The translations under genes and the position numbers were made by a program. Below the pieces are notes generated by a model, which was not told the DNA's origin, did not search any database, and saw only the letters and a program-made list of their open reading frames with translations. Shown here in pieces: positions 9,033 to 17,310 of a stretch of DNA of 64,000 bases; position 1 is the first letter of the stretch, and the number at the start of each line of letters is the position of its first letter. The DNA is from Streptomyces sp. NBC_01381. GTDB taxonomy: Bacteria; Actinomycetota; Actinomycetes; Streptomycetales; Streptomycetaceae. The stretch is taken from positions 310,001-374,000 of the forward strand of contig NZ_JAPEPI010000003.1 in NCBI RefSeq assembly GCF_026340305.1, in the 5' to 3' direction.

Positions 9033-9246
9033 CTCGTGCTCTGCCTCCCTCAGGGGCCGGGTTCCACTCCATCATCCCTCCGCTCGCCGCGCCCGCCAGT
9101 CCTCACCGTCTTCGCAGGTCGGCAATGGGGGGTTACCCCTACCCCGGAGTGGGCTGCCAGCGGGATCGTCCCGGGCTGCCGTCGCCGGAAATGCTGGGTC
9201 CCGGCATATGCCGCTGATGTCCCGACGATTCCGTAGGAGTTGGCCC

Positions 9247-10434
9247 GTGCGTGAGCAGACATGGCAGAGGTTTGGACCTTCCGAGGGGCCTTCCGAGCCG
9301 CCTTCCGAGCGGCAGCGCGGTGGCCGGCGCAGAGCCGTGCGGGCCGCGGCCGCGGTGGCCGTCGGCGCCTTGGCGGCGGGTGTCCTCGCGTCGCCGGCGG
9401 CGTCCGCTGCGGCGAGGCCGGACGAGGTACGGCAGGGTCTGAACGCGCTGGTCGGGTCCGACGGCGTACCGGCCGCGCTGGCGAGCGTCACGGACCGCGA
9501 GGGCCACACCCGTACGTACACCGCGGGGGTCGGCGACCTGGCCACCGGCGCGAAGGTGCCCAGGGACGGACAGGTGCGGATCGGCAGCAACACCAAGACG
9601 TTCACCGCGGTGGTCGTGCTGCAACTGGTCGGCGAAGGAAAGATCGGCCTCGACGACCGGGTCGACACCCATCTGCCCGGCCTCGTCCGCGGGGAGGGGA
9701 TCGACGGACGTCGCATCACCGTCCGTCAGCTCCTGCAGCACACCAGCGGACTTCCCAACTACGTCAAGTACCTCGCCGACGAACCCCGGTACTACGCGCC
9801 CCACGAGCTCCTCGACCTCGCCCTCCAGCACAAGGCGGACTTCGCTCCCGGGAAGAAATGGGAGTACAGCAACACGAATTACGTGCTGGCCGGCCTGATC
9901 GTCGAGAAGGTCACCGGCCACTCCGTCGCCGAGGAGATCGACCGGCGCGTCATCAAACGCATCGGGCTGCGCCACACCTACTTCCCCGCCCCCGGTGACG
10001 CGACCATCCGGGAACCCCACCCCAAGGGCTACGACCGGGATGCGACGGGCGCCCCGCTCGACGTCACGGAATTCGACCCCTCCTGGGGCTGGGCCGCGGG
10101 CCAGATGGTCTCCACCAGCTCCGACCTCAACAAGTTCCTCTCCGCGCTCCTGGCAGGCCGCCTCCTCCCGGCGGCCCAGCTCGCCGAGATGCGCACCACC
10201 GTCCCCGCCGAGTACTTCGGCCCGGGAGCCCGCTACGGCCTTGGCCTGGTGAGCAAACCGCTGTCGTGCGGCGGCGTCTACTGGGGCCACGGCGGCAGCA
10301 CCACGGGCTACGAGACCCGGGGCGGCGCCACCGGCGACGGCCGCGCCGCCAACGTCGCGGTGACCATCCAGCCACCCGACAAGGCGACGATGCGCCACGC
10401 GGAGAACGTCGTGGACACGGCCCTCTGCCGCTGA
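9247..10434 (+). CDS. Secreted serine hydrolase, beta-lactamase / D-alanyl-D-alanine carboxypeptidase family
   Basis: The chosen GTG at 9247 has TAGGAG eight bases upstream, giving 395 residues; an open frame extends further upstream but overlaps the neighbouring promoter. A basic N-terminus (RGGRRRAVRAA) followed by an Ala/Val/Leu core and an Ala-Ser-Ala-Ala region is a clear export signal. The class C/DD-peptidase motifs are present: SNTK (SxxK nucleophile), YSNTNY (YxN) and GHGGSTTGY (HxG in place of KTG). The LLQHTSGLPNYVKYL segment is typical of Streptomyces R61-type DD-peptidase relatives. It likely acts on peptidoglycan peptides or on a D-amino-acid ester or amide outside the cell. A strong hairpin follows the stop codon. 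Confidence 0.9.
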   Translation: MREQTWQRFGPSEGPSEPPSERQRGGRRRAVRAAAAVAVGALAAGVLASPAASAAARPDEVRQGLNALVGSDGVPAALASVTDREGHTRTYTAGVGDLATGAKVPRDGQVRIGSNTKTFTAVVVLQLVGEGKIGLDDRVDTHLPGLVRGEGIDGRRITVRQLLQHTSGLPNYVKYLADEPRYYAPHELLDLALQHKADFAPGKKWEYSNTNYVLAGLIVEKVTGHSVAEEIDRRVIKRIGLRHTYFPAPGDATIREPHPKGYDRDATGAPLDVTEFDPSWGWAAGQMVSTSSDLNKFLSALLAGRLLPAAQLAEMRTTVPAEYFGPGARYGLGLVSKPLSCGGVYWGHGGSTTGYETRGGATGDGRAANVAVTIQPPDKATMRHAENVVDTALCR

Positions 10435-10444
10435 ACCCCGCTTC

Positions 10445-10475
10445 CTGGGGGCCGGCCAGCGCGGTCGGTCCCCAG
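10445..10475 (+). terminator. Intrinsic-type hairpin after the serine hydrolase
   Basis: Thirteen paired positions (CTGGGGGCCGGCC with GGTCGGTCCCCAG, two of them G-U) enclose a five-base loop just past the stop codon. There is no U-tract, as is usual in Streptomyces. It separates the hydrolase gene from the iron-controlled operon. Confidence 0.6.
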
Positions 10476-10508
10476 AACCGGGTTCTGAACCCATGACATT
10501 CAAGCCAC

Positions 10509-10527
10509 TTAGGTTAGGCTAACCTTC
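10509..10527 (+). promoter_or_regulatory. IdeR/DmdR iron box overlapping the siderophore-uptake promoter
   Basis: The 19-bp sequence TTAGGTTAGGCTAACCTTC closely matches the actinobacterial IdeR/DmdR iron-box palindrome TTAGGTTAGGCTAACCTAA, differing only at the last two positions. A plausible -10 element TAGGCT (10515-10520) lies inside it, with an ATGACA-like -35 (10493-10498) 16 bp upstream. Fe(II)-bound repressor at this site would block RNA polymerase and shut the operon off in iron-replete cells. The start codon of the first gene follows by only five bases, so the transcript may be nearly leaderless. Confidence 0.92.
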
Positions 10528-10532
10528 TGCCC

Positions 10533-11393
10533 GTGAAAGCTGGTGAGCAAGGAGTCGGTTCCGCACGTTCGCGTGGGCATGAACTGGCCGCCGAAGATGT
10601 GACCGTGGCGTACGACGGCGTGGACGTCGTGCACGATGCCGCCGTCTCCCTCAGGCCCGGTGAAGTGACCGCGCTCGCGGGGCCCAACGGCAGTGGCAAG
10701 TCGACGCTGCTGCGCGCCTTGGCGCGGCTGCAGAGCGCCCGGACCGGCACGCTGACGTTCGACGGCGACACCGACGGGCTCGCCCTCACCTCCCGGCAGT
10801 TCGCCCGGCACGTCGCCCTGCTGACCCAGGCGCGGCCCACGCCCAGCGGGCTGACCGTGCGGGACGTCGTCGAGTTCGGGCGGTATCCCTACCGCGGCCG
10901 GTGGGGCCGGGCCGATCCCGAAGGACCCGACGCGGTGGACCGGGCGCTGCGCATGACGGGCGTCGAGGACCTCGCGGGGCGCGGCGCCGACCAGCTCTCC
11001 GGAGGGCAGCTCCAGCGCGTCTGGCTCGCGAGCTGCCTCGCCCAGGAGACCGGCGTACTCCTCCTGGACGAGCCCACGACCTATCTCGACCTGCGTTACC
11101 AGGTCGAACTCCTCGATCTCATCCGCGACTTGGCGGACGACCACGCGATCGCCGTCGGTGTCGTCCTGCACGACCTCGACCAGGCGGCGGCCGTCGCCGA
11201 CCGGATCGCCCTGCTCCACGCGGGGCGGATCATCGCCGACGGCGCCCCCGAGGACGTACTGACGCCGGAACGCCTCACCGACACGTACGGCATCCGCATC
11301 GATGTCGACACCGACCCGCTGACCGGCCGTCTGCGCACCCGCGCCATCGGCCGCCACCACACTCGCACCGAAAGGCTCCGCACCACCTCATGA
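10533..11393 (+). CDS. Iron-siderophore ABC transporter ATP-binding protein (FecE/FepC-like)
   Basis: The 286-residue cytoplasmic ATPase has all ABC motifs in order: Walker A GPNGSGKST near residue 50, Q-loop LLTQARPTPSG, signature LSGGQLQRV near 152, Walker B VLLLDEPTTYLD and the H-loop VLHDLDQA. The SGLTVRDVVEFGRYPYRG segment is typical of the FecE/BtuD-type iron-complex family. GTG 10533 begins five bases after the iron box and has no ribosome binding site, suggesting a leaderless or near-leaderless message. The stop overlaps the next start as ATGA, coupling it to the substrate-binding lipoprotein. It powers import through the fused permease encoded third in the operon. Confidence 0.95.
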   Translation: MKAGEQGVGSARSRGHELAAEDVTVAYDGVDVVHDAAVSLRPGEVTALAGPNGSGKSTLLRALARLQSARTGTLTFDGDTDGLALTSRQFARHVALLTQARPTPSGLTVRDVVEFGRYPYRGRWGRADPEGPDAVDRALRMTGVEDLAGRGADQLSGGQLQRVWLASCLAQETGVLLLDEPTTYLDLRYQVELLDLIRDLADDHAIAVGVVLHDLDQAAAVADRIALLHAGRIIADGAPEDVLTPERLTDTYGIRIDVDTDPLTGRLRTRAIGRHHTRTERLRTTS

Positions 11394-12370
11394 GACGCCT
11401 CATCAGCACCGCGGCCGTCGTCACCGCCGCCGCCCTCTCGCTGGCCGCCTGCGGAACGACCGAGCCCGCGTCCGACGGCTCGGACAAGGCCTCCGAGCAG
11501 ATCACGCTCACCGACGCGACCGGCGCGAAGGTGACCCTCGACGGCCCCGCGAAGAAGGTCGTGGGCACCGAGTGGAACGTCGTCGAGAGCCTCGTCTCCC
11601 TCGGCGTCGACCCCGTCGGCGTCTCCGACGTCAAGGGCTACAAGACGTGGGACACCGTCGTCCCGCTCAAGAACACCCCCAAGGACATCGGCACCCGTGG
11701 CGAGCCGAGCATGGACACGATCGCCTCGCTCAAGCCGGACCTCATCCTCGCCACGACCGACCTGCCGGCCTCCGCGGTGAAGCAGCTGAAGAAGGTCGGT
11801 ACCGTCCTCACGGTGCGCCCCGCCGACGCGTCCGACCCGATCGGGCAGATGACGGAGAACCTCGACCTCATCGCCAAGGCGACCGGCAAGGAGAAGCAGG
11901 CGGCCGGCCTCAACAAGCAGTTCGAGGCGAAGATCGCCGCCGGCAAGAAGAAGCTCGACAAGGCCGGCCTCGCCGGGACGAAGATCGCCTTCGCCGACGG
12001 CTACGTCGCCTCCAACCAGGTCTCGATCCGCCCCTACACCGACGGCTCCCTCATCGGCGACGTCAACAAGCGGCTCGGCCTGAAGAACGCCTGGAAGGTC
12101 AAGGGCGACAAGGACTACGGGCTCGCCACCACCGACGTCGAAGGCCTCACCGGCCTCGGCAAGGACGTCCAGTTCGCCTACATCGGGGGCGAGAGCAGCG
12201 GCGACCGCGACCCGTTCGCAAAGGACCTCACCAAGAACGCCGTCTGGAAGTCCCTGCCGTTCGTGAAGGCCGGCGACGTCCACCAACTGCCCGACGGCAT
12301 CTGGATGTTCGGCGGACCCGAGTCGATGGGCGCGTACATCGACGCCCTCACCGACGCCCTGACGAAGTAG
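11390..12370 (+). CDS. Iron-siderophore ABC transporter substrate-binding lipoprotein
   Basis: The 326-residue protein starts with a lipoprotein signal peptide ending in the lipobox LAAC (Cys21), so it should be anchored on the outer face of the membrane. The periplasmic-binding fold of FecB/FhuD type is suggested by the two-lobed pattern: an N-terminal lobe with VVGTEWNVVESLVSLGV and PSMDTIASLKPDLILAT, and a C-terminal lobe with VSIRPYTDGSLIGDVNKRLGL and WKSLPFVKAGDVHQL. It captures ferric siderophores and hands them to the permease. The region is unusually Lys-rich (an AAGKKKLDKAG segment). It is translationally coupled to the upstream ATPase gene and followed four bases later by the permease start. 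Confidence 0.93.
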   Translation: MRRLISTAAVVTAAALSLAACGTTEPASDGSDKASEQITLTDATGAKVTLDGPAKKVVGTEWNVVESLVSLGVDPVGVSDVKGYKTWDTVVPLKNTPKDIGTRGEPSMDTIASLKPDLILATTDLPASAVKQLKKVGTVLTVRPADASDPIGQMTENLDLIAKATGKEKQAAGLNKQFEAKIAAGKKKLDKAGLAGTKIAFADGYVASNQVSIRPYTDGSLIGDVNKRLGLKNAWKVKGDKDYGLATTDVEGLTGLGKDVQFAYIGGESSGDRDPFAKDLTKNAVWKSLPFVKAGDVHQLPDGIWMFGGPESMGAYIDALTDALTK

Positions 12371-12374
12371 CGCC

Positions 12375-14444
12375 ATGGCCGTCACCGCACCCACCACCGC
12401 GACCCGCGCGTCGACGGCGTCCAGGACGGGCGCGGCCGCGGTGACGGCCGGACTACTGCTCGTGGTCGCCGTCCTCGCCGTCGTCGACATCACGCAGGGC
12501 ACGGCCGACGTCGGCGCGCACGAAGTGGTCAAGGCGCTCACCGGGCAGGCCGACGCGGGCGACTCCTCGGTCGTCATCGCATCGCGCCTGCCCCGGATGG
12601 CCGCCGGTCTGCTCGTCGGCATCTGCCTGGGCATGGCGGGCGCGGCACTGCAGGCCGTCAGCCGCAACGTGCTCGCCTCGCCGGACACCCTCGCGGTGAA
12701 CGCCGGTTCGTACCTGGGGCTCGGCCTGCTCGCCATCACCGGTACGTCGCTGCCGCTGCTCGCCTCCTCCGGGGTCGCGTTCATCGGCGGGCTCGCTGCC
12801 GCGGCGGTCGTGCTCAGCCTGTCCGGGCTCGGCACCGGCACCGTTCGCCTCGTCCTCGCCGGAAGCGCCCTCACCCTCGGCCTCGGCTCCATCACCGAAG
12901 CGCTGCTCCTGCTGTACCCCGAGGAGACGGACGGCCTCTACCAGTGGAACCAGGGCAGCATCGGGCAGAACGGCTTCGACGGCGTACTCCAGATGGCGCC
13001 CATCGCCGTGGCAGGACTCGTCGGTCTTCTGCTGCTCGCCCGCCGTGTCGACGCCCTGGCCCTGGGGGACGACGCCGCCCGCGGCCTCGGCGTCCCGGTC
13101 CGCTCCACCCGCGTCACGGTGGTGGTGCTCGCGGCGCTGCTCTCCGCCGCGGCGGTGACGCTCGCCGGGCCCATCGGGTTCGTGGGGCTCTGCGCCCCCG
13201 CGCTGGTGCGGCCACTCGGCCGCAGGTTCAAGGGCTTCGTGCGGGCGCGCGGGACCATCCCGGTCGCCGGCCTCGTCGGCGCCGCTCTCGTCCTCGGTTC
13301 GGACGTGCTCCTGCGGGCCCTGATCACCGCCCAGATCGCAGTCTCGGTGCCCACGGGAGTCGTCACCAGCCTGGTGGGAGCCGTTTTCCTCATGGTGATG
13401 GCCGTGCGGGTGCGGGACACGGGAGCCGCCGACACGATGGACCGGCTGCGCATCCCGAGCCGGGCCGCCTTCCTGATCACCCTGGTCGTGCTGGTCGCCG
13501 TACTCATCGGCCTGGCCGTCGCCTCCGTGCTCCTCGGCGACGCCAAGCTGCTCCTTGGCGACGTGGTCAACTGGGCCCAGGGCCGGGCGGGTCAGACCAT
13601 CACCTTCGTGCTCGACACCAGGATTCCGCGGGTGCTCGCCGCACTCTCCGCGGGCGCGGCGCTCGCCCTGTCGGGGACGCTCGTGCAGGCGGTGACCCGT
13701 AATCCGCTGGCCGAGCCCGGCATTCTCGGTGTGTCGGGCGGGGCGGCGCTCGGCGCCGTACTGCTCGTCACCACCGTGCCGCTCGCCGGTTCGTGGGGCA
13801 TCGCGGGAGCGGCGTTCACCGGCGCCCTGCTCGCCTCCGCCTTCGTCTTCGGCCTGGCCGCCCGGGGTGGATTCCAGCAGAACCGTCTCGTCCTCGTCGG
13901 CATGGCCGTGTCCACCGGGACGACGGCGCTCATCAGCCTGCTCATCGTCCTCACCGACCCGTTCAACGCGACCAAGGCGCTCACCTGGCTGTCGGGTTCG
14001 ACCTACGGGCGGAGCCTGACCGACATAGCCCCGCTCGCCGTCGTGCTCGCCGTCGGTGTGGCCGTGGCGTTCGCACGGCGCACGGAACTCGACCTCGTCT
14101 CCCTCGACGACGACACCCCCCGGCTCCTCGGGCTGCAACTGTCCCGCGGACGTCTCGGGTTCCTCCTGCTGAGCGTGCTCCTGAGCGCGACCGCCGTCGC
14201 CGCCGCGGGCACCATCGGCTTCGTCGGCCTTGTGGCACCACATGCGGCGCGTGCGCTCGTGGGACGCCGGCATGTGCGGGTGCTGCCGGTGGCCATGCTC
14301 CTCGGGGCGGCTCTCGTCGGCGTCGCGGATCTGCTGGGGCGCACGCTGATCGCACCCGCGCAGCTGGGCGCCGGCCTCATGACGGCGGTCGTCGGAACGC
14401 CGTACTTCATGCATCTGCTGTTTCGCAGCAGGGCCGGGCGATAG
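12375..14444 (+). CDS. Fused double FecCD iron-siderophore permease (FhuB-like)
   Basis: At 689 residues this is twice the length of a normal FecCD subunit. Two homologous halves are visible: half 1 (about 15-345) with SRLPRMAAGLLVGICLGMAGAALQ and LAGPIGFVGLCAPALVRP, and half 2 (about 360-689) with TRIPRVLAALSAGAALALSGTLVQ, AEPGILGVSGGAALGAVLL and AAGTIGFVGLVAPHAAR. Each half carries the conserved EAA-like coupling loop that contacts the ATPase. One polypeptide therefore forms the whole membrane channel, as in E. coli FhuB. It is last in the iron-box operon and converges on the next gene across a strong hairpin. Confidence 0.95.
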   Translation: MAVTAPTTATRASTASRTGAAAVTAGLLLVVAVLAVVDITQGTADVGAHEVVKALTGQADAGDSSVVIASRLPRMAAGLLVGICLGMAGAALQAVSRNVLASPDTLAVNAGSYLGLGLLAITGTSLPLLASSGVAFIGGLAAAAVVLSLSGLGTGTVRLVLAGSALTLGLGSITEALLLLYPEETDGLYQWNQGSIGQNGFDGVLQMAPIAVAGLVGLLLLARRVDALALGDDAARGLGVPVRSTRVTVVVLAALLSAAAVTLAGPIGFVGLCAPALVRPLGRRFKGFVRARGTIPVAGLVGAALVLGSDVLLRALITAQIAVSVPTGVVTSLVGAVFLMVMAVRVRDTGAADTMDRLRIPSRAAFLITLVVLVAVLIGLAVASVLLGDAKLLLGDVVNWAQGRAGQTITFVLDTRIPRVLAALSAGAALALSGTLVQAVTRNPLAEPGILGVSGGAALGAVLLVTTVPLAGSWGIAGAAFTGALLASAFVFGLAARGGFQQNRLVLVGMAVSTGTTALISLLIVLTDPFNATKALTWLSGSTYGRSLTDIAPLAVVLAVGVAVAFARRTELDLVSLDDDTPRLLGLQLSRGRLGFLLLSVLLSATAVAAAGTIGFVGLVAPHAARALVGRRHVRVLPVAMLLGAALVGVADLLGRTLIAPAQLGAGLMTAVVGTPYFMHLLFRSRAGR

Positions 14445-14449
14445 GGAAT

Positions 14450-14481
14450 CCTCCGGGGGGAGAGCCGACCGCCCCCGGAGG
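14450..14481. terminator. Bidirectional hairpin between convergent genes
   Basis: A perfect 10-bp stem (CCTCCGGGGG with CCCCCGGAGG) and a 12-base loop fill most of the 39-bp gap between the permease stop and the converging endonuclease/exonuclease/phosphatase gene. Confidence 0.75.
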
Positions 14482-14483
14482 CA

Positions 14484-15569
14484 TCAGGGTTGAAGCCTGA
14501 TGTCGGCGGCGATCGGCAGGTGGTCGCTGCCCGTGGCGGGCAGCGTCCTGACGTGGGTGACGGTCGCCGCCCGGGTCATGACGTGGTCGATCCGGGACAC
14601 GGGGAAGGCCGTGGGCCAGCTGAAGGCGAAGTCCCGCCCCACCGGGTCCATCCGTGAGGTGACCGGGTCCAGCCCCCGGTCGTCCGCCGTGCTGTTGAGG
14701 TCACCCAGCAGGATCACCCGGTCAAGGCGCTCCGCGGCGAGGGCCGCGCCCAGCAGCCCGGCGCTCTCGTCCCGCCGCCCGGAAGTGAACCCGCTCCAGC
14801 CGACGCGGACCGAGGGCAAGTGGGCGACGTACACGGCGACATCGCCCTGTTTCGTCCCCATCCTCGCCCGCATCCCGCGCTGCCAGCCCTCCCCTATCCC
14901 CTTCGGCTTGATGTCCAGCGGCCGGACGTCCGACAGCGGGTACTTCGACCACAGGCCGACCGTGCCCTCGACCGCACGGTAGGGATACGTCGCTGCCAGC
15001 GCCCTCTCGTAGAGCGGCAGGGCGGACGGTGTCAGCTCCTCCAGGGCGACGAGTTCCGGTTCGGCCTCGATCAGGGCGCGTGCGGTGCCCGCCGGGTCGG
15101 CGTTCACGTCGCTGACGTTGTGCTGGACCGCCGTGATGTCGTGGGCGCCGCGGTCCGCCGGCAACAGCAGCCCGCCGAACAGGCTGCCCCAGACGGCGAC
15201 GGGAAGCAGCAGCGCCACCAGCGCGGTGGCCGAGCGCCGCAGCAGCGCCAGCACGAACAGCAGCGGAACGGCGAGACCGAGCCAGGGAAGAAACGTCTCC
15301 AGCAGGCTTCCGACACGGCCGACGGCGTTGGGCACGGCGGAGGGGAACGCCAGCAGCCCGGCGGTGAGCACGGCGAGGCCGGCGAGCACCCGGCCGCGCT
15401 GCCAGGACGACCTGCCTGCCGCGTCCGTTCCCCAACGCGGCCGGCCGATGCGCCGCAGCCACGCCCCGCTGTCTGCACGCCGTTCCTGCGGCGCCGCACC
15501 GTCTGTACGCCGTTCCCGCGGCGCCGCACCGCTCTCCACCCGCTGCATGCCTGCAACGACGCACGACAC
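14484..15569 (-). CDS. Membrane-anchored endonuclease/exonuclease/phosphatase (EEP) family protein
   Basis: The 361-residue protein has an N-terminal cytoplasmic basic region, two or three membrane helices (about 60-130, including VLAGLAVLTAGLLAF and LAVPLLFVLALL) and a C-terminal EEP domain. Family landmarks are the catalytic Glu in ELVALEELTPSA, VAVYVAHLPS, the LLGDLNSTADDRG motif and the terminal GSDHLPIAADI. EEP enzymes hydrolyse phosphodiester or phosphomonoester bonds of nucleic acids, lipids or small molecules; this membrane-tethered form is common in Streptomyces and probably acts outside the cell. The start is taken as GTG 15569, five bases after the upstream gene; ATG 15548 is possible. 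The N-terminus contains two near-identical decapeptides encoded by a 30-bp tandem duplication. Confidence 0.85.
   Translation of the reverse strand: MSCVVAGMQRVESGAAPRERRTDGAAPQERRADSGAWLRRIGRPRWGTDAAGRSSWQRGRVLAGLAVLTAGLLAFPSAVPNAVGRVGSLLETFLPWLGLAVPLLFVLALLRRSATALVALLLPVAVWGSLFGGLLLPADRGAHDITAVQHNVSDVNADPAGTARALIEAEPELVALEELTPSALPLYERALAATYPYRAVEGTVGLWSKYPLSDVRPLDIKPKGIGEGWQRGMRARMGTKQGDVAVYVAHLPSVRVGWSGFTSGRRDESAGLLGAALAAERLDRVILLGDLNSTADDRGLDPVTSRMDPVGRDFAFSWPTAFPVSRIDHVMTRAATVTHVRTLPATGSDHLPIAADIRLQP
15472..15531. repeat. Two-copy 30-bp tandem repeat inside the EEP gene
   Basis: Units 15472-15501 and 15502-15531 differ at only two positions. On the minus strand each encodes one decapeptide of the GAAP(R/Q)ERR(T/A)D type near the protein N-terminus. 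The copy number keeps the frame. Confidence 0.85.
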
Positions 15570-15574
15570 TGTGA

Positions 15575-15985
15575 TCAGGTTCCAGATCGGCCACGCAGGG
15601 CCATGCCCTGGAGCAGACGCACGGCTTCCGCCGCCCGCTCGTGGGGCACGAAGAGATGATCGTGGTGGAAACCGGCCACGACATTGCAGCTCAGCCCGGC
15701 CCCGGCGAGTTCACCGGCGATGGCGGCGGTGAGGCCGACGGCCTCCAGGGCGGAGTGGACGCGCAGGGTGATCCAGCCCGCGACGTAGTCGTACGGGAGC
15801 CCTGCGCCGTCCGCTTCCTCCTGCCGCAGCACCAGCGTCAGCCCCTCCTCTTCCAAGACCGTGACCACCGGCTCGACACCCGGGGGAACCGTGCGCCCCG
15901 GGCCGAGGGTGAAGACGTAGCGTCCCGGATTGAGTTGGGGCCGCATGCCGCTCAGCAGCTTCGCCAGGTCGGTTTCTCCAGACAT
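15575..15985 (-). CDS. ACT domain-containing protein
   Basis: The 136-residue product matches the small stand-alone ACT-domain proteins of actinobacteria. An N-terminal part (LLSGMRPQLNPGRYVFTLGPG) is followed by a ligand-binding ACT half with WITLRVHSALEAVGLTAAIAGELAGAGLSCNVVAGFHHDHLFVP. ACT domains usually bind amino acids and regulate a partner; here no enzyme is attached. It precedes the EEP gene on the same strand with a five-base gap, so the two may be cotranscribed. A role in amino-acid sensing is family inference only. Confidence 0.85.
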   Translation of the reverse strand: MSGETDLAKLLSGMRPQLNPGRYVFTLGPGRTVPPGVEPVVTVLEEEGLTLVLRQEEADGAGLPYDYVAGWITLRVHSALEAVGLTAAIAGELAGAGLSCNVVAGFHHDHLFVPHERAAEAVRLLQGMALRGRSGT

Positions 15986-16016
15986 GTCGGCATGCTAGCG
16001 GGAGGCCGTCGAACCG

Positions 16017-17138
16017 CTAGGCGGTGCTCGCCGGGCCCGAACCGCAGCGCAGTGCCTTCACCAGGCCGGTGACAAGGTTCGCCCGCTCGGTCATGGCGTC
16101 GATCACCAGGTATTCGTGGTCGGCGTGCGCGCCGCCCCCGACCGCGCCGAGGCCGTCGAGTGTCGGCACGCCAAGCGCGGCGGTGAAGTTGCCGTCGCTG
16201 CCGCCGCCGACCGCCCTGCCCTCGATGCCGGGAATCAACTCCCGCGCCAGGGCGATGAGTTCGGTCGACGCGGACTCGGGCATCGGGGGCCGGCCGACGG
16301 CGCCCTCAACCGCGATCTCCGCCTCGTCGAGATGCGGGACCAGTGACGCGAAGGCGGACTCGATCCGTTCCGTCTCGTCGGCCGACTCGACGCGGACGTC
16401 GACGACGACGGTCGCCTCCGCGGGCACGACGTTGTCCAGGGTTCCCGCCGACGCGACGGTCGGGGTGACGGTCGTACCGATCTCGGGCCGGCCGAGCGCC
16501 GCGATGTCCAGTACCTGATGCGCCGCCTCGATCAGGGCGTTGACCCCGGCCTCGGGCTCGAGGCCCGCGTGCGAGGCCCGGCCAGTGACGGAGACCTGGA
16601 AGGTGCCGCAGCCCTTGCGACCGGTCTTCAGGGCCCCGCCGTCGGCGGCACCTTCGAAGACGAGGACCGCGCCGCAGGCAAGGGCTCGTTCCTCGATCAG
16701 AGCGCGAGAGGAATGGGAGCCGACCTCTTCGTCGGCGGTCACCAGAATCTCGACGCCCGACCGGTCATCGAGCGCCGCCAGACCATGAATGGCCTGTACG
16801 AGGCCGCCGAGCATGTCAAAGACCCCGGGTCCTGTCGCCTTCCCGTCCTCGACCCTGAACGGACGGCGTGCGAGGGTGCCGAGCGGAAACACCGTGTCGT
16901 GGTGACCGAGGATCAGCACGCGCGGATCGCCGCCGCCCGACCAGTGGACATGCGGCCCGGCTTCACTCTCGACGAGGACGGCCTGCCCGCCGATGCGGTG
17001 CTCGATGACGGCGGCGACAGCTTTGGCCGATGCCGTCAAGGCCTCCAGATCGCGCGACGGAGACTCGATCTCGACGAGTGTCCTGAGGTCATCGATCATC
17101 GCGTCGACACTCACATCGGCGCTTCTGTGCATGGTCAC
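16017..17138 (-). CDS. M20/M25/M40 family metallo-hydrolase (carboxypeptidase G2-like)
   Basis: The 373-residue enzyme contains the M20 zinc-site landmarks: LILGHHDTVFP (His and bridging Asp region), ATGPGVFDMLGGL (second Asp), VTADEEVGSHSSR (catalytic Glu plus metal Glu) and the C-terminal GGGAHADHEYLVID with the last His. A dimerisation lid lies about residues 180-285. Members hydrolyse a C-terminal amino acid or an N-acyl bond of small peptides or conjugates in the cytoplasm. Start GTG 17138 or ATG 17132; no strong ribosome binding site is seen. Its leader is unusual: a promoter-like pair and a hairpin followed by five U residues lie just upstream on this strand. Confidence 0.9.
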   Translation of the reverse strand: MTMHRSADVSVDAMIDDLRTLVEIESPSRDLEALTASAKAVAAVIEHRIGGQAVLVESEAGPHVHWSGGGDPRVLILGHHDTVFPLGTLARRPFRVEDGKATGPGVFDMLGGLVQAIHGLAALDDRSGVEILVTADEEVGSHSSRALIEERALACGAVLVFEGAADGGALKTGRKGCGTFQVSVTGRASHAGLEPEAGVNALIEAAHQVLDIAALGRPEIGTTVTPTVASAGTLDNVVPAEATVVVDVRVESADETERIESAFASLVPHLDEAEIAVEGAVGRPPMPESASTELIALARELIPGIEGRAVGGGSDGNFTAALGVPTLDGLGAVGGGAHADHEYLVIDAMTERANLVTGLVKALRCGSGPASTA

Positions 17139-17178
17139 GTCGCCAGGGTACGTGGGCCTCTGAGCCCTCTGAGAACGG

Positions 17179-17209
17179 AAAAAGGCAAGGAGAGCACTCG
17201 CTCCTTGCC
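17179..17209 (-). terminator. Leader hairpin with U-tract upstream of the M20 gene
   Basis: On the minus strand a perfect 9-bp stem (GGCAAGGAG with CTCCTTGCC, eight-base loop) is followed at once by TTTTT, a canonical intrinsic terminator that is rare in Streptomyces. It lies about 40 bp upstream of the M20 start codon and just downstream of a promoter-like pair on the same strand. That suggests premature termination or attenuation rather than the end of a gene. Confidence 0.65.
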
Positions 17210-17217
17210 ACTCTCAA

Positions 17218-17246
17218 CTTATACCGCCCCATGGGGCTTGCGGCAA
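17218..17246 (-). promoter_or_regulatory. Candidate sigma70-type promoter with palindromic spacer
   Basis: Reading leftward, TTGCCG (-35, 17241-17246) and TATAAG (-10, 17218-17223) are separated by exactly 17 bp. The spacer contains the perfect 12-bp palindrome GCCCCATGGGGC, a possible repressor site. Predicted transcription would start near 17211, directly before the leader hairpin. Confidence 0.55.
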
Positions 17247-17261
17247 GGCCCCGGTCGTACC

Positions 17262-17310
17262 GCAGAATCTCCGGCCTGGGCAAGATTCTGCGCCCTGAGC
17301 AAGATTCCGC
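17262..17310. promoter_or_regulatory. Candidate operator upstream of the glycosyltransferase
   Basis: GCAGAATCT (17262-17270) and AGATTCTGC (17283-17291) form a perfect 9-bp inverted repeat. A third, one-mismatch copy AGATTCCGC lies at 17302-17310, 19 bp after the second. The array ends 24 bp before the glycosyltransferase start and looks like a multi-site binding region for a dimeric regulator. Confidence 0.5.

Noticed and set aside
9033..9246. Extension of the serine hydrolase frame to 8935
   Set aside because: It would overlap the divergent phosphatase gene and its promoter; GTG 9247 has a good ribosome binding site and signal peptide.
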